Source: Polaribacter sp. IC073 (GTDB taxonomy: Bacteria; Bacteroidota; Bacteroidia; Flavobacteriales; Flavobacteriaceae). Taken from it: a stretch of 56,397 nucleotides of DNA. Of the stretch, positions 1 to 9,516 are shown piece after piece. The stretch's first letter is position 1; each line of letters opens with the position of its first letter. The stretch lies in NCBI RefSeq assembly GCF_007997075.1, contig NZ_VORS01000012.1:1-56397 (forward strand), given 5' to 3'. The notes under the pieces are model-generated. The model saw nothing but the letters and a program-made list of their open reading frames with translations, was not told where the DNA came from and did not search any database. The translations under genes were made by a program, and so were the position numbers.

Positions 1-90
1 GGGCTCACCTCTTCCCATCTCGAACAGAGAAGTTAAGCCCAATCGCGCCGATGGTACTGCATTTATGTGGGAGAGTAGGTCGCCGCCTTT
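1..90 (+). rRNA. rrf: 5S ribosomal RNA, 3' part (5' end outside window)
   Basis: The window opens inside a 5S rRNA gene. The conserved stretch CGAACAGAGAAGTTAAGCCC lies at 22-41, and the 3' strand of the closing helix, GGTCGCCGCC, ends near 87-90. Roughly the first 20 bases are missing to the left. A rho-independent terminator follows at 121-150, so this is the end of an rRNA operon transcribed rightward. The exact 3' end is uncertain by a few bases. Confidence 0.93.
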
Positions 91-120
91 CTTAATTCTG
101 ATACAATCAGAATATTACAA

Positions 121-150
121 ACCTCATGTCGAAAGATATGAGGTTTTTTT
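121..150 (+). terminator. rho-independent terminator of the rRNA operon
   Basis: ACCTCAT (121-127) pairs with ATGAGGT (138-144) around a 10-base loop, followed by a run of T residues to 150. It lies about 30 bases beyond the 5S rRNA. Confidence 0.88.
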
Positions 151-283
151 ATGCATTAAAATTAAATAATTGGTGACTTTTTGAACTTTGTTTAGGATAA
201 AAAAAAGGGGGATTAAGAATCAAGTCCATAAATTAGGATCAATACCAAATGTTGTGGAATTTAGATTTTAAGCATAAATATTA

Positions 284-870
284 GTTAATCTAAACAGGAG
301 AATTCTATATTTCTTACACCTCTAAATTGTGCTCTAAACGCTTTGATTTTGCGTTAAAGGATTTTGCATAAGCATTTGTACTTCTGTTATCAAAATAATT
401 GAGTATATTTTGATAATGTATCGGCATTGTTTTAGAGATACTATTGAAACTTTTAAATTTTGACTTCCTCGCTTCTTTATCCCATTTTGCAAATCTTATT
501 TAAAAAAGCAGCAAAATTACTAGTAAATCTAGTGTTTTTTGCTACTAACTGTCAATCTTTTACAACGCTTTTCTTTAAACTTTATTCTACCCAACGCCGT
601 CTAATAACATGTAGAAAAACGTTTTGCTTCGGTTTGGAAAATCTTGAATAGTCGCTTCCGGAAAAAAACCTTTAGAGCTTAATTTTAGTCTTTTAAATTC
701 TTCAGGAATCGTATTTAATTCTGTGAAATGGAATTGAAGTTCTCATTGTTTTATTTCATGTTCGGTTGGTGTAAAAGAATCAACAAGCATTTCTGGTAAT
801 AGTAATTTAGCAAGTTCAATTGAAGTATCCAAAATAGAAATAATTTAAAGCCAAAGTTCTTAATTTTTAA
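284..870 (-). pseudogene. ISAon1-family transposase remnant (fused fragments, decayed)
   Basis: Read on the minus strand, 650-845 encodes a fragment like the N-terminal ORF of ISAon1-type elements (LDTSIELAKLLLPEML, an in-frame stop, then IPEEFKRLKLSS and EATIQDFP). The stretch 290-475 encodes the transposase C-terminus (SKFKSFNSISKTM, ILNYFDNRSTNAYAKSFNAK, then AFRAQFRGVRNIEF after a one-base frameshift). The middle, including the DDE core, is missing, with stops between the pieces. Most of the otherwise geneless 151-1618 interval is this debris. Family assignment is from motif recall; that it is non-functional is seen directly. Confidence 0.72.
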
Positions 871-903
871 TTTACTTCACTACTTTTAGTATTGATCCAT
901 AAA

Positions 904-1110
904 TCATATATGCAAAGTTGAGCGTTTAAAAAGAAAGAATTCTATGTTCCTCACAGTTCTATATTGTGCTCTAAAAGGCTTAACTTTAGTAATAAGAGAT
1001 GCTGCAGAAGCATTTATGCTTCCATGATCAAAATAGTTGAGTATACTTTGATCATGAATAGACATTTTTCTAACGATACTATTGAAACAGTTAAACTTTG
1101 ATTGGCTCAC
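904..1110 (-). pseudogene. second ISAon1-family transposase C-terminal remnant
   Basis: This 68-codon minus-strand frame (GTG at 1110) contains SKFNCFNSIVRKMSIHDQS, ILNYFDHGSINASA and FRAQYRTVRNIEFFLF. It matches the C-terminal end of the transposase and is clearly homologous to the fragment at 290-475, at both protein and DNA level. Everything upstream of the last ~65 residues is gone. It is a diverged second copy rather than part of one long IS, since both fragments represent the same C-terminal end in the same orientation. Confidence 0.68.
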
Positions 1111-1187
1111 CTTTCATCTCATTTAGTAAGCCTAGTTAACCGATAGTTATGGGATTAAGAGGAAATATGGGAGTAGAGTATCTTTTA

Positions 1188-1242
1188 TAGAGGTCAGTAG
1201 TTAGTCAAAAACAAATTATATGTAACTAACTACTGACCTCTA
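1188..1242. repeat. 18-bp perfect inverted repeat
   Basis: TAGAGGTCAGTAGTTAGT at 1188-1205 is exactly complementary to 1225-1242, with a 19-base loop. Neither side is followed by a T-run in its direction of transcription, so it is not a classical terminator. It lies in the geneless stretch with transposase remnants and could be a vestige of a small mobile element or a structured RNA. The remainder of 1243-1570 shows no gene or clear structure. Confidence 0.6.
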
Positions 1243-1580
1243 AAATAAAAATTCTGAATAGTTAGTTTACTTCAAAAATTTTGATATTTATTCTTGCATT
1301 CTCAATAAAAGAGGACTTACATATTTTATGAAGCACAACTAATAGAGAGTGTTTTAAGTATTGGTTAAAAAGGTCTGCAAGAGAAGGGTGAATAAGTAAG
1401 TATTCATAGATTTTTTTATCAAATAATAAGATCTTTTAATTATTGGACTTACTAATTTATTAATAATTTTATGAGTAGAATCATGAGTACCAAACTACCC
1501 TTTTTATTATTTATTTTATGTGAAGGGATATATTTGGTCTTATTAAATTTTTGATAAGGTTAAATTTTAGCCAAGTAAAA

Positions 1581-1610
1581 TTACTATTTGTTAAAATTTT
1601 TCTATATTTG
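1581..1610 (+). promoter_or_regulatory. Bacteroidota-type promoter of the HYC_CC_PP gene
   Basis: A -7 box TATATTTG (1603-1610) fits the TAnnTTTG consensus. TTA at 1581-1583 is in the -33 position with exactly 19 bases between. The expected start of transcription is about 1617, right at the ATG at 1619, so the transcript could be nearly leaderless. Confidence 0.6.
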
Positions 1611-1618
1611 TAATTCGT

Positions 1619-2032
1619 ATGAAACAAATTTCACATAAAATAATATCAACTGTATTGGCCTTTGTAGTCTTATTTTCTACAATGTCATTTACATTTAGTA
1701 TGCATTTTTGTGGAGACACACTTGTAGAAACGGCTATGTTTCACAAAGCAGATGGTTGTGGAATGGAAATGGATAAATCTTTAAATGAAGGGTGTGCTAT
1801 TACCAATGATAATTGTTGTAATGATGAACAATTAGTAGTTGATGGTCAAGACGAATTACAACTTCAAACAGCCCAAGTTTCTTTCGAACAACAAATATTT
1901 ATAGCTTCTTTTGTATATTCTTATATCAACCTTTTTAAGGGGTTAGATAATGATGTACCATCATTTTTAGTCTACAAATCACCTCTCGTCACTAGTCAAA
2001 TCTTTAAACTTGACGAGACTTATTTAATTTGA
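1619..2032 (+). CDS. HYC_CC_PP family secreted protein, copper-island leader gene
   Basis: A 137-residue protein with an N-terminal signal/membrane segment (residues ~8-27). The family hallmark is HFC at 29-31 (in place of HYC), further Cys at 47 and 59, and CC at 66-67. The family's late PP motif appears here as SP (YKSPL). The Cys/His/Met spacing and position directly upstream of a Cu/Ag efflux pump suggest a periplasmic metal-binding or sensing role, but no biochemical function is established. It sits about 110 bases upstream of the cusA-like gene, in the same direction. Confidence 0.75.
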   Translation: MKQISHKIISTVLAFVVLFSTMSFTFSMHFCGDTLVETAMFHKADGCGMEMDKSLNEGCAITNDNCCNDEQLVVDGQDELQLQTAQVSFEQQIFIASFVYSYINLFKGLDNDVPSFLVYKSPLVTSQIFKLDETYLI

Positions 2033-2141
2033 TTTTTAAACAGTAGTTTATTTTATCCTATAGCTATAGTGTTATAAGGATAATTTCGTGTATTCGGTGT
2101 TTTTTCAGCACCAATTTATAACTGTTTAATAATCAAAACTA

Positions 2142-5100
2142 ATGCTAAATAAAAGTATCAAATTTTTAATAGAAAATAAACTTGTTGCAGTTTTATTACT
2201 CCTTCTTTTTGTTGGTTTAGGAACTGTAAATGCTCCGTTTAATTGGGATACAGGCTTCTTACCAAGCAATCCTGTAGCTGTAGATGCTATTCCAGATATT
2301 GGAGAAAACCAACAAATTGTCTTTACAAAATGGGACGGTCGTTCTCCGCAAGATATAGAAGACCAAATTACGTACCCTTTAACGACCTCTTTATTGGGGA
2401 TTCCCGGAGTAAAAACCATTAGAAGTTCTTCTATGTTTGGTTTTTCAAGTATATATATCATTTTTGAGGAAGATATTGAGTTTTACTGGAGTCGTAGTCG
2501 AATTCTCGAAAAATTAAACTCTTTGCCAAGTGGTTTACTTCCGGAAGATGTTAATCCTGCTTTAGGACCGGATGCAACTGGTTTAGGTCAAATATTTTGG
2601 TACACCTTAGAAGGTCGTGATACAGACGGAAATGTAACTGGAGGCTGGGATTTACAGGAATTACGTAGTATTCAAGATTATTATGTAAAATATGCTTTAT
2701 CTTCTGCGAGTGGTGTTTCTGAGGTTGCTTCTATTGGTGGATACGTTAAAGAATATCAAGTAGACGTCAATCCAGAATTGATGCGACAGTATAATATTAG
2801 TTTAAGTCAGGTTGTAAAAGCGGTTAAAGAAAGTAATAAAGATATTGGTGCACAAACCTTAGAAATTAACCAAGCTGAATATTTGGTTCGTGGCTTGGGG
2901 TATGTAAAATCTGTTTCTGATATTGAAAATGCGGTTGTTGCTTCAGAAGATTTTACAGCGATTAAAATAAAAGATATTGGTAAAGTTTCTTTAGGGCCAG
3001 CAGCTAGACGTGGTATCTTGGATAAGGAAGGTGCAGAAGTTGTAGGTGCAGTTGTGGTTGCAAGGTATGGGGCAAACCCTATGGAGGTTATTAATAATGT
3101 TAAAGAGAAAATTAGTGAATTAAGTGCAGGTTTACCATCAAAGGTTTTAGAAGATGGGCGCACTTCTCAAGTTACAATTATTCCTTTTTATGATAGGTCA
3201 GAATTAATTCAAGAAACATTAGGAACACTAAATGAAGCTTTAACCTTAGAAATCTTAATAACTATTTTAGTGATTATTATTATGGTATTTAATTTACGAG
3301 CTTCCATTTTAATTTCCGGCCTACTGCCAGTTGCTGTACTAATGGTATTTATTGCCATGAAGTTTTTTAATGTAGATGCAAACATTGTTGCGCTTTCTGG
3401 AATTGCAATTGCCATTGGTACTATGGTAGATGTTGGCGTCATACTATCTGAAAATATTCTTAGACACTTAGATGAAAATGATGATAAACTACCAATAAAT
3501 ACGGTTGTTTACAACGCAACGACAGAAGTTTCTGGAGCTATTTTAACAGCTGTAATGACAACTATCATCAGTTTTATTCCAGTATTTACAATGATTGGTG
3601 CAGAAGGAAAATTATTTAGACCCTTGGCTTTTACCAAAACCTTTGCTTTAACAGCCTCTATAATTGTAGCCTTATTTTTAATTCCGCCTTTTGCAGCGTT
3701 TTTATTTAGAAAGAAAACCATAAAAAAGAATTTTAATTATGCTGTAAATGGAGTTTTGATTGTATTGGGAATTGTTACCATTATTTCTGGTTATTGGTTA
3801 GGAATCATTCTAATTGCATTTGGAGTTTCAGGTGTGTTAAAACTTCAGGAGAAGATTAGTGAAAAACGAGCGAATCTATATAATATTATAATCTCTTCGT
3901 TAGCGATTGTATTTCTTTTAGCAGAATATTGGAGACCCTTAGGAGTTGATAAAAGTATCTTTTGGAATCTTATTTTTGTAAGTCTTATTTGCTTCGGATT
4001 GTTAGGTGTTTTTACTGTTTTTAGAAGTTACTATACACGTATTTTAAGATGGTGTTTAGATCATAAAATTTTATTCTTATCCATACCAACTGCTATTGTT
4101 ATTGCAGGTGTTTTTATCATGAAAAATACAGGAAAAGAGTTTATGCCCTCTTTAAATGAAGGCTCATTTTTATTAATGCCAACCTCGATGCCACACTCTG
4201 GTGTAGTAGAAAATAAACGAGTATTACAGCAATTAGATATGGCTGTAGCAAGTATTCCTGAAATTAAAACGGTTGTTGGTAAAGCAGGTAGAACAGAATC
4301 GGCTTTAGATCCTGCTCCTCTGTCTATGTACGAGAATATTATTCAATATAAACCAGAATATATGTTGAATGAATACGGAGAGCGCCAACGTTATAAAGTA
4401 AATGATAATGGCCTGTTTGAATTGAAAGACGGAAGGTTAATTTACAATGAAAATTTAATCATCAATTCGAATGCTTTAGAGAACAAAACTGCAACTATTT
4501 CGACAGTTCTTAATGTGTCTAACCAACAGTTAATAGAAGATGAATATGGTGAGTTCTATAGAAATTGGCGACCAGAAATTAATTCTCCAGATGATATTTG
4601 GAATGAGATTGTAAGAGTTACAAAATTACCAGGTGTTACTTCTGCTCCTAAATTACAACCTATTGAAACTCGATTAGTGATGTTGCAAACAGGTATGCGT
4701 GCACCAATGGGAATAAAGGTAAAAGGGCAAGATTTAAAGCAAATTGAGGCTTTTGGAGTTCAGTTAGAAACTATTTTAAAACAAGCAGAAGGAGTTAAGA
4801 AAGAAGCTGTTTTTGCAGATCGAATTGTAGGGAAACCGTATTTATTGATTGATATTGATAGAGAAAAAATAGCACGTTATGGTATTTCTATTCAAGATGT
4901 ACAAGAGGTCTTAAAAGTTGCAGTTGGTGGTATGGTTTTAACGCAAACTGTAGAAGGAAGAGAGCGTTACGGCGTTCGTGTTCGTTATCCTAGAGAATTA
5001 CGAGCAAACCCTAGTGATTTAGGACAAATTTACATTCCTGTTTCTAGCGGAAGTCCTGTTCCTTTAAGTGAATTGGCAACAATTCGTTATGAGAAAGGTC

Positions 5101-5879
5101 CGCAAGTAATTAAAAGTGAAGACACCTTTTTAGTTGGTTATGTTTTGTTTGATAAATTAGATGGCTTTGCAGAAGTAGGTGTTGTAGAAAACGCACAAGC
5201 TTTAATTCAGCAAAAAATTGATTCCGGTGAATTAATTGTTCCCAAAGGAATCAATTACAAATTTACAGGAACCTATGAGAACCAATTACGTGCAGAAAAA
5301 ACATTGGCTGTTGTGGTGCCTTTAGCATTGGCAATTATCTTTTTGATTTTGTATTTCCAATTCCGTTCTGTCACCACATCATTAATGGTCTTTACAGGAA
5401 TAGCTGTGGCATTTTCAGGTGGATTTATAATGATTTGGCTCTATGGACAAGATTGGTTTTTAAACTTTAATTTTTTCGGAGAAAACCTGCGCGATTTATT
5501 TCAAATGCATCCTATAAACTTAAGTGTTGCTGTATGGGTTGGTTTTATTGCACTTTTTGGTATTGCAACAGATGATGGTGTTGTAATGGCAACGTATTTA
5601 ACGCAAACTTTTGATAAAAACACACCAGAAAACAGAAAGGAAATAAGAGCATCTATTGTGGAAGCTGGAGAAAAACGAATTCGTCCTTGTTTAATGACAA
5701 CTGCCACAACAATTTTGGCATTACTACCTGTTTTAACATCTACAGGACGAGGAAGTGATATTATGATTCCTATGGCAATACCAAGTTTTGGCGGCATGTT
5801 AATCGCATTGATAACTTTGTTTATTGTGCCTGTATTATATAGTTGGAAAAAAGAATATCAACTTAAAAAAGCATCCTAA
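2142..5879 (+). CDS. cusA: CusA/CzcA-family heavy-metal RND efflux transporter
   Basis: A 1245-residue inner-membrane proton-driven pump of the tripartite Cu(I)/Ag(I) exporter. The RND fold is visible: TM1 near 10-30, a periplasmic porter domain, a TM2-6 block near 365-520, a second porter domain and TM8-12 near 1060-1235. D430 in TM4 (GTMVDVGVILSEN) is the proton-relay acid. The three methionines that bind metal in E. coli CusA have counterparts: M679 (LLMPTSMPH), M729 (APLSMYEN) and M847 (LVMLQTGMRAP). That argues for monovalent copper/silver. It is ~200 residues longer than E. coli CusA, with extra membrane segments near 535-625 and a loop near 740-820. Its stop overlaps the next start by one base (TAATG). 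Confidence 0.93.
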   Translation: MLNKSIKFLIENKLVAVLLLLLFVGLGTVNAPFNWDTGFLPSNPVAVDAIPDIGENQQIVFTKWDGRSPQDIEDQITYPLTTSLLGIPGVKTIRSSSMFGFSSIYIIFEEDIEFYWSRSRILEKLNSLPSGLLPEDVNPALGPDATGLGQIFWYTLEGRDTDGNVTGGWDLQELRSIQDYYVKYALSSASGVSEVASIGGYVKEYQVDVNPELMRQYNISLSQVVKAVKESNKDIGAQTLEINQAEYLVRGLGYVKSVSDIENAVVASEDFTAIKIKDIGKVSLGPAARRGILDKEGAEVVGAVVVARYGANPMEVINNVKEKISELSAGLPSKVLEDGRTSQVTIIPFYDRSELIQETLGTLNEALTLEILITILVIIIMVFNLRASILISGLLPVAVLMVFIAMKFFNVDANIVALSGIAIAIGTMVDVGVILSENILRHLDENDDKLPINTVVYNATTEVSGAILTAVMTTIISFIPVFTMIGAEGKLFRPLAFTKTFALTASIIVALFLIPPFAAFLFRKKTIKKNFNYAVNGVLIVLGIVTIISGYWLGIILIAFGVSGVLKLQEKISEKRANLYNIIISSLAIVFLLAEYWRPLGVDKSIFWNLIFVSLICFGLLGVFTVFRSYYTRILRWCLDHKILFLSIPTAIVIAGVFIMKNTGKEFMPSLNEGSFLLMPTSMPHSGVVENKRVLQQLDMAVASIPEIKTVVGKAGRTESALDPAPLSMYENIIQYKPEYMLNEYGERQRYKVNDNGLFELKDGRLIYNENLIINSNALENKTATISTVLNVSNQQLIEDEYGEFYRNWRPEINSPDDIWNEIVRVTKLPGVTSAPKLQPIETRLVMLQTGMRAPMGIKVKGQDLKQIEAFGVQLETILKQAEGVKKEAVFADRIVGKPYLLIDIDREKIARYGISIQDVQEVLKVAVGGMVLTQTVEGRERYGVRVRYPRELRANPSDLGQIYIPVSSGSPVPLSELATIRYEKGPQVIKSEDTFLVGYVLFDKLDGFAEVGVVENAQALIQQKIDSGELIVPKGINYKFTGTYENQLRAEKTLAVVVPLALAIIFLILYFQFRSVTTSLMVFTGIAVAFSGGFIMIWLYGQDWFLNFNFFGENLRDLFQMHPINLSVAVWVGFIALFGIATDDGVVMATYLTQTFDKNTPENRKEIRASIVEAGEKRIRPCLMTTATTILALLPVLTSTGRGSDIMIPMAIPSFGGMLIALITLFIVPVLYSWKKEYQLKKAS

Positions 5880-7114
5880 TGAAAATGATAAAATTAAATA
5901 TTAAAGCAGTCTTAATTCTTTGTTCTTTTTTCTTTTATCTAGAAGCGCATTCGCAAGAATTAGAAACGCTTATTAATGAAGCATTAACGAATAGTCCGGA
6001 AATTCAAAAATTTGAACTGCAGTATCGTATTGCTACTGAAAAAGTGAATGAAGTAAACACCATACCAAATACAGAGTTTGGTGTTGGTTATTTTGTGAGC
6101 GAACCAGAAACAAGAACAGGAGCACAGAGGGCTCGGTTTTCGGTAAAACAAATGTTGCCTTGGTTTGGTACCATTACGGCAAGAGAAAATTATGCGTCTT
6201 CTATGGCTGAAGCTGATTATATAGAGATTACGATTGCCAAACGTAAATTGATACTTTCTATATCTCAATTTTATTATCAGCTCTATGAAATAAGAGCGAA
6301 ACAACTAGTGCTTGATGAAAACATTCAATTATTAAAAACTTACGAACGCCTTGCTCTTAACTCTGTAGAAGTAGGAAAAGCATCTGCTGTTGATGTGCTG
6401 AGACTGCAGATAAGACAGAATGAATTACAGCAGGAAAAAGAAGTACTTAGGCAAAAATCTAAAGGATTTCAAGCCGCTATAAATAGTTTATTGAATCGTG
6501 ACTATGATAAGAATATCACGGTAATTGATACTTTGGAGATACCAGTTGAAGATATTTCGTTTTCATTTGATGCACTTTCTCTAAACCCAGAACTGTTAAA
6601 ATATGATAAACTCTATGAATCTGTTACACAATCGGAAGTACTTAATTTACGTGAAGCACAACCAACACTAGGTTTTGGATTAGATTATATTTCAGTTTCA
6701 GAAAGAACAGATATGAATGTAGTAGATAACGGTAAGGACATTATTATGCCTATGGTTTCTGTTACAATTCCCATTTTTAACAATCGCTACAAGTCTATTT
6801 CGAAGCAAAATAAAATGCGTCAACAAGAAATTCAGTTGCAAAAAAATGCTAGATTAAATGTTTTGAAGTCAGAGTTGGCTAGAACTATATCACAACGAAA
6901 TCAAGCACGTATAAAATTTAATACGCAACATAAAAACCTGAAGCAGGCAAAAAATGCAGAAGAAATTTTAATAAGAAGCTACGAAACAGGTACCATTAAT
7001 TTTAATGATGTTTTAGATATTCAAGAATTACAATTAAAGTTTCAAATGAATCAAATAGAATCGGTAAAATCATATTATACAGAGACAACAATAATTAATT
7101 ATTTAACTAATTAA
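5879..7114 (+). CDS. TolC/CusC-type outer-membrane efflux protein
   Basis: A 411-residue outer membrane factor of the TolC family, the exit duct for the CusA-like pump. It has a signal peptide (residues ~1-25, ending AHSQE), then two repeats of long coiled-coil helices: ~25-200 with KQMLPWFGTI, and ~245-410 with PMVSVTIPIFNN. Both repeat junctions show the Leu/Pro-rich turns of the family. Coupled to the upstream gene by a 1-base TAATG overlap, so the two are probably co-translated. The periplasmic adaptor (CusB-like) lies 7.7 kb downstream instead of beside it. Confidence 0.88.
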   Translation: MKMIKLNIKAVLILCSFFFYLEAHSQELETLINEALTNSPEIQKFELQYRIATEKVNEVNTIPNTEFGVGYFVSEPETRTGAQRARFSVKQMLPWFGTITARENYASSMAEADYIEITIAKRKLILSISQFYYQLYEIRAKQLVLDENIQLLKTYERLALNSVEVGKASAVDVLRLQIRQNELQQEKEVLRQKSKGFQAAINSLLNRDYDKNITVIDTLEIPVEDISFSFDALSLNPELLKYDKLYESVTQSEVLNLREAQPTLGFGLDYISVSERTDMNVVDNGKDIIMPMVSVTIPIFNNRYKSISKQNKMRQQEIQLQKNARLNVLKSELARTISQRNQARIKFNTQHKNLKQAKNAEEILIRSYETGTINFNDVLDIQELQLKFQMNQIESVKSYYTETTIINYLTN

Positions 7115-7124
7115 AAAGACCGAC

Positions 7125-8660
7125 ATGAAATATATATATAAAATTAAAGAACTAAAACTATTAGTATTTCTGTTAATTTCTCAAGCTATTTTTTCACAAT
7201 CTGTTGAAGGAAATGTAGACAATTTACCTGTTCATGAATATACCTTAACAATTAAGAAAGGTATGGTTAATAAAGCAGGTAAAATAGTAGAAGGAATTAC
7301 CGTAAACGGAACCATACCAGGACCTGTTTTAGAATTTACAGAAGGCGAATATGCAGTAATTTATGTAAAAAATGAAATGACTGTAGAAACTTCTGTGCAT
7401 TGGCACGGACTCTTATTACCTAACTTTTATGATGGGGTACCATACTTAACAACACCACCGATTAAACCGGGTACTACTTTTAAGTACGAATTCGCATTAA
7501 ATCAATCTGGAACCTATTGGTACCATTCACACACTATGTTGCAAGAACAAAGTGGTGTTTATGGTTCTTTTGTTATCAAACCTAAAACCCCAACATTAGA
7601 ATATGATAAAGAGCTTGTTTTAATGCTTTCTGATTGGACAAATGAAAAGCCACACAACGTACTGCGTAATTTAAAACGAGGTAATGAGTGGTACAGCATG
7701 AAAAAAGGAACATCTACACCTTTAAACAAAGTCATTAGGCGTGGTGCTTTTGGTGCACAACTCAATTTTTGGCGTCAAAGAATGGAAGGAGCCGATGTTG
7801 CAGATGTATATTACCCTGCATTTTTAATAAATGGTGAAGAAACTATAGAATACCCCGAATTTAATCCTGGAGAAAAAATAAGATTAAGAATTATTGATGG
7901 TGCTGCTTCTACATCCTTTTGGATGACATTTGGTGGTAGCATGCCTATGTTAGTTTCATCAGATGGTTTAGATGTTGTTTCTGTTTCTAAAAATAAAACT
8001 TTTATAGGAGTCGCAGAAACTTACGATTTTATAGTAACGGTGCCTGATGATGGTAAAATGGAATTTAGAATTACCGCACAAGATGGTTCTGGTCAAGCTT
8101 CAGCTTTTATAGGAAAAGGAAAAGTTATTCCGGCTATTGATGTTACAAGACCAGATAAAATTGGCATGATGAAAAAAATGGCTAAAATGGATATGAAAAT
8201 GGGAGCACATGCTTTAAAGTTTCAACCAAAAAAAGATGAGCGTTATAAAATTAAAGCAGAATACGGGATGCAAATGGGCGATATGAAAGACATGAATATG
8301 TCTGAAAACTCATCAATAAAAGAAAAAACAGACCATTCAAAAATGAATCATTCTGCTATGAACATGACTAAAAGTGTTTCTAAAAACAAGTCTAGTATGC
8401 AAATGAAAGATGCTACGGTTAAAGATAGCGATATCAAAATGGGCGAGATGGCAATGTTTTCTGAGTACAACTATGATTACTTAAAATCACTAAAAAAAAC
8501 CAACTATGATAAAAGTCTTCCTGTAAATGAAATTTTACTAAACCTTACTGGAAATATGAATCGTTATATCTGGAGTATGAATGGTGTACCTCTTAGTGAA
8601 GCCGATAATATTAAAATTAAAGGAGGAGCAGTTACCAGAATAACCTTTAATAACCTTTAA
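7125..8660 (+). pseudogene. multicopper oxidase (CopA/CueO-like), N-terminal part, frameshifted
   Basis: This 511-codon frame has a signal peptide (~1-24) and cupredoxin domains with the first two copper motifs (VHWHGLLLP and YWYHSHTM). A Met-rich segment follows (~345-445, e.g. MMKKMAKMDMKMG, MQMGDMKDMNM, MNHSAMNM), typical of periplasmic Cu(I) oxidases. It ends abruptly at a TAA (8658-8660) inside a 10-bp tandem repeat, before the third and fourth copper motifs. Those lie in the adjacent frame from 8681. Removing 8658-8677 rejoins both frames in phase. As written it lacks half its type 1/trinuclear copper ligands and should be inactive. A sequencing or assembly slip is possible. Confidence 0.85.
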
Positions 8661-8677
8661 TAACCTTTAATAACCTT
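8639..8677 (+). repeat. 10-bp tandem repeat disrupting the multicopper oxidase
   Basis: Three full copies of AATAACCTTT (8639-8648, 8649-8658, 8659-8668) are followed by a fourth copy lacking its last base (8669-8677). The reading frame is intact only with two copies in total (...TFNNL then TMMHHPMH). The two extra copies add 20 bases and also bring in TAA codons, so any expansion ends translation. Confidence 0.9.
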
Positions 8678-8680
8678 ACT

Positions 8681-9481
8681 ATGATGCATCACCCAATGCA
8701 TTTACATGGACACTTTTTTAGAGTAATTAATAAAAATGGTGATTATTCACCCTTAAAACATACTGTTAATGTGCCCCCAATGCAGGAAATAACAATTGAG
8801 TTTGAAGGAGATGAATATGGCGACTGGTTTTTTCATTGCCATATTTTGTACCATATGATGGGAGGTATGGCTCGTGTTGTTAGTTATGATACACCACGCG
8901 ATGAGAGAATGAAAGATTTTCCGGTGTCTAATTTAATTCATGAGGCAGACATGTTTTACTCTTGGGCTATGGTAGATGCTGGGTCACACATGACTGGATT
9001 TAACTTTGTGGCATCAAATATTCGAAATCAATTTAATATTGGTGCAGAATATGGTTGGAATAAAAATATAGAAGCAGAAGTAACTTATGAACGATATCTG
9101 CATGATAATTTAAGGGTTTTTGGTGGAGTAAATATCGAAAATGAAACAGAAGGAAGCTTAGATGAAGTTTCTACAACAGCCATTGCGGGAATTCGATTTT
9201 TAACACCATACCTATTCAATCTTGATGTTCGTGTGGATCATAAATTACGTCCTCAAATTAGTTTGAGTCGCGAAATTCTAATTTTTCCAAGAACTGCAAT
9301 TTTTGGTAATTATGAGTATCAAGCAGATTTTGGATGGGTAAATAATCTGTATGGAAATAACTTTGAAAAAGAAGTGGTTTGGAATGCAGGATTGGAATAT
9401 TTCTTATCCCGAAACTTTTCATTAATGGCAAGTTACGATAACCGATTTGGAGCTGGAGGAGGATTATCTGTAAGATTTTAA
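8681..9481 (+). pseudogene. multicopper oxidase C-terminal copper motifs fused to CopB-like outer-membrane barrel
   Basis: This 266-codon frame begins with the last two multicopper-oxidase motifs (HHPMHLHGHFF and HCHILYHMMGGM; type 1 and type 3 copper ligands). From about residue 85 it continues into a ~180-residue segment of alternating short strands ending in SVRF with a terminal Phe. It resembles CopB-type outer-membrane beta-barrels (EAEVTYERYLHDNLRVFGGV, PQISLSREI). It has no signal peptide of its own and is out of frame with the preceding part, so it is best read as the 3' part of one ~780-residue oxidase-barrel fusion. Internal re-initiation at 8681 would yield a non-exported fragment. 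Confidence 0.8.
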
Positions 9482-9516
9482 TGAAATAAACCGAGTACTA
9501 ATTTAAATTTTAAAAA

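Noticed and set aside
1..8. GGGCTCAC at the window start equals the tRNA-Arg 3' end (38451-38458), as if an attachment repeat.
   Set aside because: It is part of the conserved 5S rRNA sequence; an 8-base match is expected by chance and lies on the wrong side of the integrase.
460..651. 63-codon plus-strand frame in the leading intergenic region.
   Set aside because: It is the opposite strand of the ISAon1 remnant, with no start signal or family.
8639..8677. Simple phase variation in which any unit gain or loss alternates frames.
   Set aside because: Each extra unit brings TAA into the original frame, so only the two-unit state is open; it is an on/off lesion, not a three-state switch.
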